Positions 7,800 through 15,943 of a DNA stretch of 35,336 bases are shown piece after piece (the first letter of the stretch is position 1; each line of letters begins with the position of its first letter). The translations under genes and the position numbers were made by a program. Location: assembly GCF_025463825.1 (NCBI RefSeq), contig NZ_JAODBG010000116.1:1-35336 (forward strand), read 5' to 3'. Below the pieces are notes generated by a model that was given only the letters and a program-made list of their open reading frames with translations, searched no databases and was not told where the DNA came from. This stretch comes from Cryobacterium sp. (GTDB lineage Bacteria; Actinomycetota; Actinomycetes; Actinomycetales; Microbacteriaceae).

Positions 7800-10700
7800 C
7801 TAGCGCGGACGCACCACCACGAGCAGGTCACCGGCGTCGACCTGTTGGGTGGCGGGAATCGCCACCCGGTCCACCACGCCCGCGATGGGGGAGGTGATGG
7901 CGGCTTCCATCTTCATGGCCTCGATGGACGCCACGCTCTGCCCGGCGACGACCTGGTCGCCCTCGGCGACCTGCAGGGTGACCACGCCGGAGAAGGGCGC
8001 GGCAACCTGGCCGGGCTGGTTGGTATCCGCCTTCTCGGCGGCCTTGGTAACCACGGCGATGCTGCGGTCACGCACGAACACCGGGCGCAGCTGACCGTTG
8101 AGGATGGTCATGACGGTACGCATGCCCTTGTCGTCGGCTTCGCCGATCGCTTCGAGGCCGACATAGAGCCGAACGCCCTTGTCGATCTCGACCGAGTGCT
8201 CCGTGCCCTGGCGCAGGCCGTAGAGGTAGTCAACGGTGTCGACCACGGACAGGTCGCCGAAGAGCTCCCGGATCTGCTGGAAGTGCCGGGTGGGTGCGGG
8301 GAAGAGCAGCTGGTTGAGCATGCCGCGGCGGGTGGCGCTGTCGCCGTCCAGGGCTGTGCGCTCGTCCTCGGTCAGCTCGGTGGTGCTGACCCGGATGTTC
8401 CGGCCCTCGAGCACCTTGCTGCGGAAGGGCTCCGGCCAGCCGCCGGGCAGATCGCCCAACTCGCCGGCCATGAAACCCACCACGGAGTCAGGCACGTCGT
8501 ACTTGGCCGGGTTGGCTTCGAAGTCGGCCGGGTCGGCGTTCACGGCCGCCAGGTAGAGCGCCAGGTCACCGACGACCTTGGACGACGGCGTCACCTTGGG
8601 CACCCGGCCCAGGATGCCGTTGGCCGCGGCGTACATGTCCTCGATCAGCTCGAAGTCGTCGGCCAGGCCCAGCGCGACGGCCTGCGTGCGCAGGTTGGAG
8701 AGCTGTCCGCCAGGGATCTCGTGCTTGTACACCCGGCCGGTCGGCGCGCGCAGCCCCGACTCGAAGGGGTGGTAGACCCGGCGCACGTCTTCCCAGTACG
8801 GCTCGAGGTCGCAGACGTTCTGCAGGGAGATGCCGGTGTCCCGCTCGGTGTGGGCGAGAGCGGCGACGAGGGACGACGCCGACGGCTGGCTGGTGGTGCC
8901 GCCCATCGGTGCGCTGGCCACGTCGACGGCGTCGGCGCCGGCGCGGGATGCGGCGAGCAGAGTCGCCAGCTGGCCACCGGGAGTGTCGTGGGTGTGCACA
9001 TGCACCGGCAGGTCGAAGCGCTCACGGAATGCGGTGACGAGCTTCTCGGCCGCTGCCGGGCGCAGCAGCCCGGCCATGTCCTTGATGGCGAGGATGTGCG
9101 CGCCGGACTCGACGATCTGGTCGGCCAGGCGCAGGTAGTAGTCCAGCGTGTAGAGGTCCTCGGCCGGGTCCAGCAGGTCGCCGGTGTAGCAGACCGCGAC
9201 CTCGGCGACGCTGGTGCCGGTGTTCAGGACCGCGTCGATGGCCGGCCGCATCTGGTTGACGTCATTGAGGGCGTCGAAGATGCGGAAGATGTCAACACCG
9301 GAGTCGCTGGCCTCGCGCACGAACGCATCCGTCACCTCGGTGGGGTACGGGGTGTAGCCCACGGTGTTGCGGCCGCGTAACAGCATCTGGATGTTGATGT
9401 TCGGCAGCGCCTCCCGGAGGGCGCCGAGGCGCTCCCACGGGTCTTCGCCGAGGAAGCGCAGCGCCACGTCGTAGGTGGCGCCGCCCCAGGCTTCGACGGA
9501 GAGCAACTCTGGGGTGAGCCGGGCCACGTGCGGGGCCACGGCGACGAGGTCCTTGGTGCGCACCCGGGTGGCCAGCAGCGACTGGTGGGCGTCGCGGAAG
9601 GTGGTATCGGTGACGGCAAGGGCGGTCTGCGCGCGCAGGGCACTCGCGAAACCGACCGGGCCCAGCAGCTGCAGCTTCTGCCGGGAGCCGTCTGGAGCGG
9701 GTACCGACAGGTCGATCTTCGGCAGCTTCTCGGCGGGGTTCAGCAGGGTCAGCGGCACCCCGTTGGGCTGGTTGACGGTGACGTCGGCGAGCCAGTTGAG
9801 GATCTTGGTGCCGCGGTCCTTGGACGCCCGGCCGCGCAGCAGCTGCGGGCGCTCGTCGATGAACGAGGTGCTCAGGTCGCCGTTGGCGAAGTCGGGGTCC
9901 TCGAGCACGGCCTGGAGGAAGGCGATGTTGGTGGAGACGCCGCGGATGCGGAACTCCGCCAGGGCGCGCTTGGACCGGGTGACCGCGGAGGCGTAGTCAC
10001 GGCCGCGGCAGGTGAGCTTGGCGAGCATCGAGTCGAAGTGCGGGCTGATCTGCGCGCCCGGGTTGATGGTTCCGCCGTCCAGGCGGATGCCGGCACCGCC
10101 CGGGGAGCGGTACGTGGTGATCTTGCCGGTGTCCGGGCGGAAGCCCGCCGTGGGGTCCTCTGTGGTGATGCGGCACTGCAGGGCGAAGCCGCGCAGCTTG
10201 ATGGCGTCCTGGCTGAGGCCGAGGTCGGCGAGGGTCTCCCCCGCGGCGATCCGGATCTGGGACTGCACGAGGTCGACGTCGGTGACCTCTTCGGTCACGG
10301 TGTGCTCCACCTGGATGCGCGGGTTCATCTCGATGAACACGTGCTGGCCGGCGCGCTCGCCCACGGTGTCGAGCAGGAACTCGACGGTGCCGGCGTTGAC
10401 GTAACCGATCGACCGGGCGAAGGCCACGGCGTCCTGGTGCAGGCGCTGGCGGATCTCCTCGGGCAGGTTGGGCGCCGGCGCGATCTCGATGACCTTCTGG
10501 TGGCGGCGCTGCACGGAGCAATCCCGCTCGAACAGGTGCACGGTCTCGCCGGTGGCATCGGCGAGAATCTGCACCTCGATGTGACGCGGGCGGAGCACCG
10601 CCTGCTCCAGGAACATGGTGGGGTCACCGAACGCGCTGTTGGCCTCACGCATGGCTTCTTCGAGGGAACCGCGGAGCTCGGCCATGGTGGCGACCCGGCG

Positions 10701-11204
10701 CATGCCGCGCCCGCCGCCGCCGGCGACGGCCTTGGCGAAGATCGGGAAGCCGATGTCCTCGGCGGCGGCGATGAGTTCCTCGACGTCGCGCGACGGGGCG
10801 CTGGACTTGAGAACGGGAACGCCGGCAGCGATGGCGTGCTCCTTGGCGGTGACCTTGTTGCCGGCCATCTCCAGCACGTGCGAGCCCGGGCCGATGAAGG
10901 TGATGCCGGCCGCCTTGGCCGCTTCGGCCAGGTCGGGGTTCTCGGACAGGAAGCCGTAGCCGGGGTAGATGGCGTCCGCGCCACTCTCCTTGGCCACCCG
11001 GATGATTTCAGACACATCGAGGTAGGCACGCACCGGGTGACCCGGTTCGCCGATCTCGTATGCCTCGTCGGCCTTCAACCGATGGAGCGAATTGCGGTCT
11101 TCGAACGGGAAGACGGCGACGGTTTTCGCTCCCAGTTCATAGGCGGCGCGGAACGCGCGGATTGCTATCTCTCCACGGTTGGCGACGAGGATTTTGGTGA
11201 ACAT
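7800..11204 (-). CDS. pyc: Pyruvate carboxylase
   Basis: This biotin enzyme converts pyruvate, bicarbonate and ATP to oxaloacetate, replenishing the TCA cycle. The 1134-residue single chain has the full domain order. Biotin carboxylase covers about residues 1-450 (ILVANRGEIAIRAFRA, the ATP-grasp glycine loop GGGGRGMR, EMNPRIQVEHTVTEE). The carboxyltransferase TIM barrel covers about 530-810 (DTTFRDAHQSLLATR, CYTGDL, HVHTHDTPG). It ends in a biotin carrier domain with EAMKMEA, where Lys1098 is the biotinylated residue. The ATG at 11204 follows GAAAGG by five bases and opens directly into the conserved MFTKILVANRG. It is divergent from the parA-like gene. Confidence 0.97.
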   Translation of the reverse strand: MFTKILVANRGEIAIRAFRAAYELGAKTVAVFPFEDRNSLHRLKADEAYEIGEPGHPVRAYLDVSEIIRVAKESGADAIYPGYGFLSENPDLAEAAKAAGITFIGPGSHVLEMAGNKVTAKEHAIAAGVPVLKSSAPSRDVEELIAAAEDIGFPIFAKAVAGGGGRGMRRVATMAELRGSLEEAMREANSAFGDPTMFLEQAVLRPRHIEVQILADATGETVHLFERDCSVQRRHQKVIEIAPAPNLPEEIRQRLHQDAVAFARSIGYVNAGTVEFLLDTVGERAGQHVFIEMNPRIQVEHTVTEEVTDVDLVQSQIRIAAGETLADLGLSQDAIKLRGFALQCRITTEDPTAGFRPDTGKITTYRSPGGAGIRLDGGTINPGAQISPHFDSMLAKLTCRGRDYASAVTRSKRALAEFRIRGVSTNIAFLQAVLEDPDFANGDLSTSFIDERPQLLRGRASKDRGTKILNWLADVTVNQPNGVPLTLLNPAEKLPKIDLSVPAPDGSRQKLQLLGPVGFASALRAQTALAVTDTTFRDAHQSLLATRVRTKDLVAVAPHVARLTPELLSVEAWGGATYDVALRFLGEDPWERLGALREALPNINIQMLLRGRNTVGYTPYPTEVTDAFVREASDSGVDIFRIFDALNDVNQMRPAIDAVLNTGTSVAEVAVCYTGDLLDPAEDLYTLDYYLRLADQIVESGAHILAIKDMAGLLRPAAAEKLVTAFRERFDLPVHVHTHDTPGGQLATLLAASRAGADAVDVASAPMGGTTSQPSASSLVAALAHTERDTGISLQNVCDLEPYWEDVRRVYHPFESGLRAPTGRVYKHEIPGGQLSNLRTQAVALGLADDFELIEDMYAAANGILGRVPKVTPSSKVVGDLALYLAAVNADPADFEANPAKYDVPDSVVGFMAGELGDLPGGWPEPFRSKVLEGRNIRVSTTELTEDERTALDGDSATRRGMLNQLLFPAPTRHFQQIRELFGDLSVVDTVDYLYGLRQGTEHSVEIDKGVRLYVGLEAIGEADDKGMRTVMTILNGQLRPVFVRDRSIAVVTKAAEKADTNQPGQVAAPFSGVVTLQVAEGDQVVAGQSVASIEAMKMEAAITSPIAGVVDRVAIPATQQVDAGDLLVVVRPR

Positions 11205-11281
11205 AAAGACCTTTCGATCCGGGAGCGGCACACAGCTGACGGTTAGGTTCTCTAAGACTAGTGAAGGTAACGTATCTACTT

Positions 11282-12094
11282 GTGCACGTACTTAGCGTTA
11301 GCTCCCTCAAGGGAGGGGTAGGCAAGACCACGGTGACCCTTGGTCTGGCTTCTGCTGCCTTCGCCCGCGGTGTTCGGACCCTCGTGGTCGACCTCGATCC
11401 GCAATCCGATGTCTCAACCGGGCTCGACATCCAGCTCGCCGGCCACCTCAATGTCGCCGATGTGCTCGCTTCGCCGAAGGAGAAAGTCGTGCGCGCTGCC
11501 ATCGCGCCCAGCGGCTGGACCCGCGGCCGACCCGGCACCATCGACGTCATGATCGGCAGCCCGTCGGCCATCAACTTCGACGGCCCGCACCCCAGCATCC
11601 GCGACATCTGGAAGCTCGAGGAGGCCCTCTCCACAGTGGAGAAGGACTATGACCTCGTGCTCATCGATTGCGCACCCTCGCTGAACGCGCTCACCCGCAC
11701 CGCGTGGGCCGCGAGCGACCGCGTCGCCGTGGTCACCGAGCCGGGCCTGTTCTCCGTGGCCGCGGCCGACCGGGCCCTGCGCGCGATCGAGGAGATCCGC
11801 CGTGGCCTCAGCCCCCGGCTGCAGCCGCTGGGCATCATCGTCAACCGGGCCCGCAACGCGTCGCTGGAGCACCAGTTCCGCATTAAGGAACTTCGCGACA
11901 TGTTCGGCCCGCTCGTGCTCAGCCCGCAGCTGCCGGAGCGCACCAGCCTCCAGCAGGCGCAGGGCGCCGCAAAGCCGCTGCACACCTGGCCGGGCGACAG
12001 CGCCCAGGAAATGGCGCACTACTTCGACCAGCTGCTGGACCGCGTTCTCCGCACCGCCCGGATCGGCGAATACGCGGAGGCCCCAGCCCGCTAG
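11282..12094 (+). CDS. ParA-family ATPase (orphan, no ParB nearby)
   Basis: This 270-residue protein begins [17 protein letters not shown], a deviant Walker A loop with the ParA signature lysine, followed by LVVDLDPQSDVSTGLD (switch I) and VLIDCAPSLNALT (Walker B). These define a ParA/Soj-type partitioning ATPase. No parB or parS-like site is visible and the chromosomal parAB pair should lie elsewhere, so the cargo is unknown. The GTG at 11282 is chosen because related proteins begin MHVLSVSSLKGG. A GTG at 11261 would add seven residues. Neither has a good ribosome site, so a leaderless transcript is possible. The same gene neighbourhood (MerR, FtsR, GarA) occurs in other Microbacteriaceae, to my recollection. 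Confidence 0.88.
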   Translation: MHVLSVSSLKGGVGKTTVTLGLASAAFARGVRTLVVDLDPQSDVSTGLDIQLAGHLNVADVLASPKEKVVRAAIAPSGWTRGRPGTIDVMIGSPSAINFDGPHPSIRDIWKLEEALSTVEKDYDLVLIDCAPSLNALTRTAWAASDRVAVVTEPGLFSVAAADRALRAIEEIRRGLSPRLQPLGIIVNRARNASLEHQFRIKELRDMFGPLVLSPQLPERTSLQQAQGAAKPLHTWPGDSAQEMAHYFDQLLDRVLRTARIGEYAEAPAR

Positions 12095-12109
12095 CCTGCC
12101 GGGATCAGG

Positions 12110-12146
12110 AAAGCCCCGACACGCTCTCGCGTTTCGGGGCTTTTTT
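12110..12146 (+). terminator. Intrinsic terminator of the ParA-like gene
   Basis: A strong hairpin: AAAGCCCCGACACGC at 12110-12124, loop TCTC, and GCGTTTCGGGGCTTT at 12129-12143 (one mismatched pair), followed by more T residues to 12146. It starts 16 bases after the ParA stop. The convergent MerR gene ends at 12159, so it may also block read-through from that side, though the minus-strand T-run is short. Confidence 0.92.
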
Positions 12147-12158
12147 GGTGTCGAGGGG

Positions 12159-12710
12159 CTAGGAGACGCGGCGGGAGGACCGGCGGACGGCCAGCTCGTC
12201 GGACGGGTCGGTGCTCTGGGTGTCGAGCTCCACCAGGGTGGTCTCCACCTCACGCAGAACCTTGCCGACGGCGATCCCGAACACGCCCTGGCCGCGGCTG
12301 ACGAGGTCGATGACCTCGTCGTTGGAGGTGCACAGGTAGACGCTCGCGCCGTCGCTCATCAGGGTGGTCTGGGCGAGGTCGTTGACGCCGGACTCGCGCA
12401 GCTGGTTCACCGCTGTGCGGATCTGCTGCAGGGAGATGCCGGTGTCGAGCAGGCGCTTGACGAGCTTGAGGACCAGGATGTCGCGGAAGCCGTAGAGGCG
12501 CTGGGTGCCGGAGCCGGAGGCGCCGCGCACGGTGGGCTCGACCAGCTCGGTGCGTGCCCAGTAGTCGAGCTGCCGGTAGCTGATGCCGGCGGCGCGGGCG
12601 GCGACGGCGCCCCGGTAGCCGGAGTTCTCGTCGAGCTCGGGCATGCCGTCGGTGAAGAGCAGTCCCTGACCGTACCGCGAGGCATCATCTCGGGGATTGA
12701 GTTCACTCAT
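12159..12710 (-). CDS. MerR-family transcriptional regulator (Rv1830-like)
   Basis: This 183-residue regulator has a MerR winged helix from about residue 30 (GYRGAVAARAAGISYRQLDYWARTELVEPTVR) and the family's QRLYGFRDILVLKLVKRLLDTGISLQQIR stretch. A conserved C-terminal part contains VYLCTSNDEVIDLVSRGQGVFGIAVGK. It closely resembles mycobacterial Rv1830, which also lies beside ftsR and garA. No metal-binding cysteine pattern is present, so it is not a classical metal sensor. The ATG at 12710 has AGAGGCG upstream. It is read in the same direction as the ftsR gene but 184 bases downstream, so it probably has its own promoter. Confidence 0.9.
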   Translation of the reverse strand: MSELNPRDDASRYGQGLLFTDGMPELDENSGYRGAVAARAAGISYRQLDYWARTELVEPTVRGASGSGTQRLYGFRDILVLKLVKRLLDTGISLQQIRTAVNQLRESGVNDLAQTTLMSDGASVYLCTSNDEVIDLVSRGQGVFGIAVGKVLREVETTLVELDTQSTDPSDELAVRRSSRRVS

Positions 12711-12736
12711 GCGGTCGCCTCTCGGGGATGGATGCG

Positions 12737-12808
12737 AACCTTCAGGCCGCACTTCAACGTTAGCGATGCCGACGGCCCGAACCCGTGACATCCGCCGGAA
12801 CAAAACCG
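12737..12808 (-). promoter_or_regulatory. Possible promoter/operator region of the MerR gene
   Basis: The region between the two MerR-type genes (12711-12894) holds AACCTTCAG at 12737-12745 and CTTCAACGTT at 12752-12761, a loose inverted pair of half-sites. On the minus strand the second overlaps TAACGT, a candidate -10. A second inverted repeat, CGCCGG-N7-CCGGCG, lies at about 12790-12808. MerR regulators often bind spaced palindromes in their own promoters, but this is only a pattern match. Confidence 0.3.
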
Positions 12809-12894
12809 GCGTGTCGAGAGTTTCCGGGAGCCGGTACAGCCCAACGCCACGGTTCTGCAATGACAGACTCGTGCGTTGCTGGCCAGTCTACGAC

Positions 12895-13593
12895 CTATTT
12901 GGTCAGGCGACCCAGGGCGGAGCGGATCAGGCTGCCACGGATGACCTCGAGTTGACCGGCGATCTCCACGGCCATCTCGGCGGCCTTGGCACGGCTGGAG
13001 GCATCCTTGCGGCGGGCCAGCGGGACGAGGGCGCTTTCGATCAGGCCAAGCTCGCGCTCTGCCGCGCCACGGAAACCGCGCAGGTGCCGAGGTTCGATGC
13101 CGCTCCGCTGCAGGTCGACCAGGGCACGCAACACCGAAAGCGCGTCATCGCCATAGTGCTCGGCGGGCAGGATGATCGATGCGGAGACGGCGTCGTGCAG
13201 CAGCGCACCGGTCGCGCCGGCCTCTCGCAGGAGGTCGTCGCGGCTGAAGCGCCGGGCGGTGGTGAGCATGGTCGGGCCCGGGGCGCCACCGCCGGGCAGG
13301 ACCGGCGAGCGGCCTGCATCCAGGTCATCGAGGTAGGCCTTGATGACCTTCAGCGGCAGGTAGTGGTCGCGTTGCATCGACAGCACCAGGCGGAGCCTGT
13401 CGAGGTCGCCGCCGTTGAACTTGCGGTACCCGGACTCGGTGCGGGCCGGCGAGACCAGCCCCTGCTCCTCGAGGAAGCGCAGCTTGGACGGGGTCAGATC
13501 GGCGAACTCCGGCGTCAGCCGCGCCAGCACCTGGCCAATACTTAGGAGTGACGTCGCGCCCGTCGTTCGTGCCTGGGCGGAGGACGCCGGCAC
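12895..13593 (-). CDS. ftsR: FtsR-like MerR transcriptional regulator
   Basis: This 232-residue MerR-type regulator has its winged helix at about residues 17-90 (LLSIGQVLARLTPEFADLTP, LRFLEEQGLVSPARTESGYRKF, QRDHYLPLKVIKAYLD). It is close to M. tuberculosis Rv1828 and to FtsR of Corynebacterium, which activates ftsZ expression. A role in cell-division gene control is therefore likely by homology. The GTG at 13593 shares one base with the garA stop codon (TAGTG), so translation is probably coupled to garA. The C-terminal half is helical and likely mediates dimerisation. Confidence 0.87.
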   Translation of the reverse strand: MPASSAQARTTGATSLLSIGQVLARLTPEFADLTPSKLRFLEEQGLVSPARTESGYRKFNGGDLDRLRLVLSMQRDHYLPLKVIKAYLDDLDAGRSPVLPGGGAPGPTMLTTARRFSRDDLLREAGATGALLHDAVSASIILPAEHYGDDALSVLRALVDLQRSGIEPRHLRGFRGAAERELGLIESALVPLARRKDASSRAKAAEMAVEIAGQLEVIRGSLIRSALGRLTK

Positions 13594-14114
13594 TAGTCGC
13601 TCGCCAGGTGAACGAGGTCGAGCCGCGAGGCGTAGAAGGTGAGACGGAACTTGCCGACCTGCACTTCGGAGCCGTCGGTGAGGACGGCGTTGTCGATGCG
13701 TTCGCCATCGAAGTACGTTCCGTTGAGCGAGCCCAGGTCCTTGACCTGGAACTGGCGTCCGGTGCGCAGGAACTCCGCGTGCCGACGGGACACGGTGACG
13801 TCATCGAGGAAGATGTCCGCATTCGGGTGCCGTCCCACCGTCGTGAGGTCGGCGTCCAGCAGGAACCGTGCGCCGGAGTTGGGTCCGCGGCGCACCACCA
13901 ACAGGGCAGAGCCGGCCGGCAGGGCCGCAATGGCGTCTTGCTCCTCGACGGTGACATTCGCGTCGAGCGCTGCCAGCGATGCCGCGAACTCCTGGCTGAA
14001 CGTCATCGTCGTGTCGACGTTGCCTGGGGAGTTCTCGGGTGCCACAGCGCGTTCAGTCACCGCGCGCTCCGTCACCGTACGCTCGGGTTCTTTCTTCTCG
14101 TCGGATTCGACCAC
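13593..14114 (-). CDS. garA: FHA-domain regulator GarA/OdhI
   Basis: This small FHA protein in its unphosphorylated form inhibits 2-oxoglutarate dehydrogenase and steers glutamate metabolism in actinobacteria, and it is switched off by Ser/Thr protein kinases. In 173 residues there is a Glu/Arg/Thr-rich start with a short repeat (VTERAVTERAV, residues 14-24) and the kinase-target region NVDTTMTF, with Thr35-Thr36 matching the ETT site of GarA. An FHA domain spans about residues 70-160, including VGRHPNADIFL, the phosphopeptide-binding SRRHAEF and GSLNGTYFDG. The GTG at 14114 has GGAGG six bases upstream. It overlaps ftsR by one base, the same gene order as in mycobacteria. Confidence 0.92.
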   Translation of the reverse strand: MVESDEKKEPERTVTERAVTERAVAPENSPGNVDTTMTFSQEFAASLAALDANVTVEEQDAIAALPAGSALLVVRRGPNSGARFLLDADLTTVGRHPNADIFLDDVTVSRRHAEFLRTGRQFQVKDLGSLNGTYFDGERIDNAVLTDGSEVQVGKFRLTFYASRLDLVHLASD

Positions 14115-14164
14115 CGTGCACCTCCTACCGGTAAATCGTATCGGATTGAACGGGGGAACAATTG

Positions 14165-14743
14165 CTATGGCAGACGAATGACTCGAACCGTTTCAATTGC
14201 GTAGATGACACCGGCCCACCAGTAGAGGTAGGCGCCCCACAACCCGAAGGCCCATCCGACGGGCTGAGACCACCAGGAAAGCTCGGGGAAGGCCTGACCG
14301 AGCATGATCATCGGCAGGGCGTAGAACAGGCAGAAGGTCGCCACCTTTCCCAGCAGGTGCACGGGAAGCGGGCCGAAACCGTGGTTGGCCAGCACTACTC
14401 CCAGCAGCAGCAGGAAAACGTCCCGGCCGACGACGACGACCACGATCCACCACGGCACCAGATCGCGCCAAGCCAGTCCGATCAGCGCGGCGAAGATGTA
14501 CAGGCGGTCTGCGGCCGGGTCCAGCAGCTGGCCCAGCCGGGTGATCTGGTTGAATCGGCGGGCGATCCAGCCGTCCAGGAAGTCGGTGAGGCTGGAGACG
14601 GCCAGCACCAGCAGCGCCCACGAGTCGTACCCGTCGACGATCAACCAGAGGAACACCGGGACGAGGGCGAGGCGCAGAAAACTGAGCACATTGGGCACCG
14701 TCAGCACCCGAGAGCTGAGGTCGGTCTGAGCGGGCCCGGTCAC
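14165..14743 (-). CDS. pgsA: CDP-alcohol phosphatidyltransferase (PgsA-like)
   Basis: This integral membrane phospholipid synthase of 192 residues has about five or six hydrophobic segments. The family signature D-x2-DG-x2-AR-x8-G-x3-D-x3-D is present in full as TDFLDGWIARRFNQ followed by GQLLDPAADR near residues 50-80. It would transfer a phosphatidyl group from CDP-diacylglycerol to an alcohol. Glycerol 3-phosphate (PgsA) is likely from the length and the equivalent position of pgsA2 near garA in mycobacteria, but cardiolipin or inositol-phosphate use cannot be excluded. The start is GTG at 14743. It lies upstream of garA on the same strand, separated by 50 bases. Confidence 0.88.
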   Translation of the reverse strand: MTGPAQTDLSSRVLTVPNVLSFLRLALVPVFLWLIVDGYDSWALLVLAVSSLTDFLDGWIARRFNQITRLGQLLDPAADRLYIFAALIGLAWRDLVPWWIVVVVVGRDVFLLLLGVVLANHGFGPLPVHLLGKVATFCLFYALPMIMLGQAFPELSWWSQPVGWAFGLWGAYLYWWAGVIYAIETVRVIRLP

Positions 14744-14777
14744 GAGTTGATCCTACCGAGTTGCCGCGACGGGGCGA

Positions 14778-15809
14778 CTAGGCCTCGCGGCGAACCGGGG
14801 TGGCCTCTTCGGTCGTGTCGGCAGCCACAGCCTTCTTCTTGGCGGTTGTGGCGTCCTTCTTGACCGCCGATCCCGGCGCCTTCTTGGCCGGGGCCTTCTT
14901 GGCGGGCGCTTTCTTGGCCGGCGCCTTCTTGGCCGGTTCCTGTGGAGACGATGTTCGTGCCGAGGACTTGGCCGCACCGGCCGTCGCCGGCGTGTTCCCG
15001 GCGGTCTCGTCGGACCCCTTGCCCGATCGGCTGCGGTCCACGCTGCGGCGGAGGGCCTCCATGAGGTCGAGCACCTCTCCTCCGCCGGCCTCCTCCTCGG
15101 TGGCGCCGAAGGTGGCCTCGGTGTCGAGGGCGTCGCCCTTCTCGAGCTTCTCCTCGATCAGGCGCCGCAGCTGGGCCTGGTACTCGTCGGTGTAGTCGCC
15201 GGGCGTGAAGTCGGCGGCGAAGGAATCCACCAGTGCCGCGGACAGGTCCAGCTCCCGGTCGGAGATCTTCACGCTGGTCTCCAGCGCCGGGAATTCGGCC
15301 ACCCGCACTTCGTCGTCCCACAGCAGCGTCTGCAGCATCAGCACGTCGTCCCGCACCCGGAGCGCGGCGAGCCGGGTCTTCTGGCGGAGTGCGAAGTGCA
15401 CGATCGCGGTGCGGTCGGTCTGCTCCAGCGTCCGGCGCAGCAGCACGTAGGCCTTGGGCGAGGAGCCGTCGGGCTCGAGGTAGTAGCTCCGGTCGAACAT
15501 GATCGGGTCGAGCTGGTCGCTCGGCACGAATTCGACCACATCGATCTCGCGGCTGCGTTCCTCGGGTAACGACTTGAGGTCGGCATCCGTGATCACCACG
15601 GTCTTGTCCCCGTCGGTGAAGGCCTTGTCGATGTGGGCGTAGTCCACGATGTTGCCGCACACCTCGCACCGGCGCTGGTAACGGATGCGGCCGCCGTCGG
15701 CGTCGTGCACCTGATGGAGCTCCACGTCGTGGTCTTCGGTCGCGCTGTAGACCTTGACCGGCACGTTGACCAGCCCAAAGGTGATGGAGCCCTTCCAGAT
15801 CGATCGCAT
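14778..15809 (-). CDS. ku: Ku protein (non-homologous end joining)
   Basis: This is a homodimeric ring protein that binds DNA double-strand ends and recruits LigD. The 343-residue protein begins MRSIWKGSITFGLVNVPVKVYSAT, the standard bacterial Ku start, and contains RRCEVCGNIVDYAHIDKAF, a Ku-core beta-barrel and the YTDEYQAQLRRLIEEK region. After about residue 255 it has a long basic tail with four tandem AKKAP units and further Lys/Ala-rich sequence, like eukaryotic histone H1 tails. Such extended tails in bacterial Ku bind DNA and influence end joining. The ATG at 15809 has AGGAGG upstream. It is divergent from ligD with 134 bases between, so the pair shares a control region. Confidence 0.96.
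   Translation of the reverse strand: MRSIWKGSITFGLVNVPVKVYSATEDHDVELHQVHDADGGRIRYQRRCEVCGNIVDYAHIDKAFTDGDKTVVITDADLKSLPEERSREIDVVEFVPSDQLDPIMFDRSYYLEPDGSSPKAYVLLRRTLEQTDRTAIVHFALRQKTRLAALRVRDDVLMLQTLLWDDEVRVAEFPALETSVKISDRELDLSAALVDSFAADFTPGDYTDEYQAQLRRLIEEKLEKGDALDTEATFGATEEEAGGGEVLDLMEALRRSVDRSRSGKGSDETAGNTPATAGAAKSSARTSSPQEPAKKAPAKKAPAKKAPAKKAPGSAVKKDATTAKKKAVAADTTEEATPVRREA
14875..14934. repeat. Four tandem 15-base repeats inside ku
   Basis: Four consecutive copies of a 15-base unit (plus-strand form GGCGCCTTCTTGGCC) encode PAKKA-type units in the basic tail of Ku. Copies differ at one or two positions. Such repeats can expand or contract by slippage and would change tail length in steps of five residues without a frameshift. 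Confidence 0.85.
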
Positions 15810-15943
15810 AGCTTCGCCTCCTGATTCCAGTACACACCCGTTACGCGCTGATGGGGATACGTTTCTGGAGCTTCCTGTGCATCGGCTGAATGCTCAGGGG
15901 CGGCAGGCTGGACCGTTGCGCGCGCAGGGGGCAAGCTGGAGTC

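Noticed and set aside
7656-11246. Long plus-strand frames opposite pyruvate carboxylase
   Set aside because: The translations are His/Gly/Val/Asp-rich mirror frames. The minus strand carries the complete biotin enzyme.
14875-14934. Tandem repeats as a possible CRISPR array
   Set aside because: Units are directly adjacent with no spacers, lie in frame within ku, and encode the basic tail.
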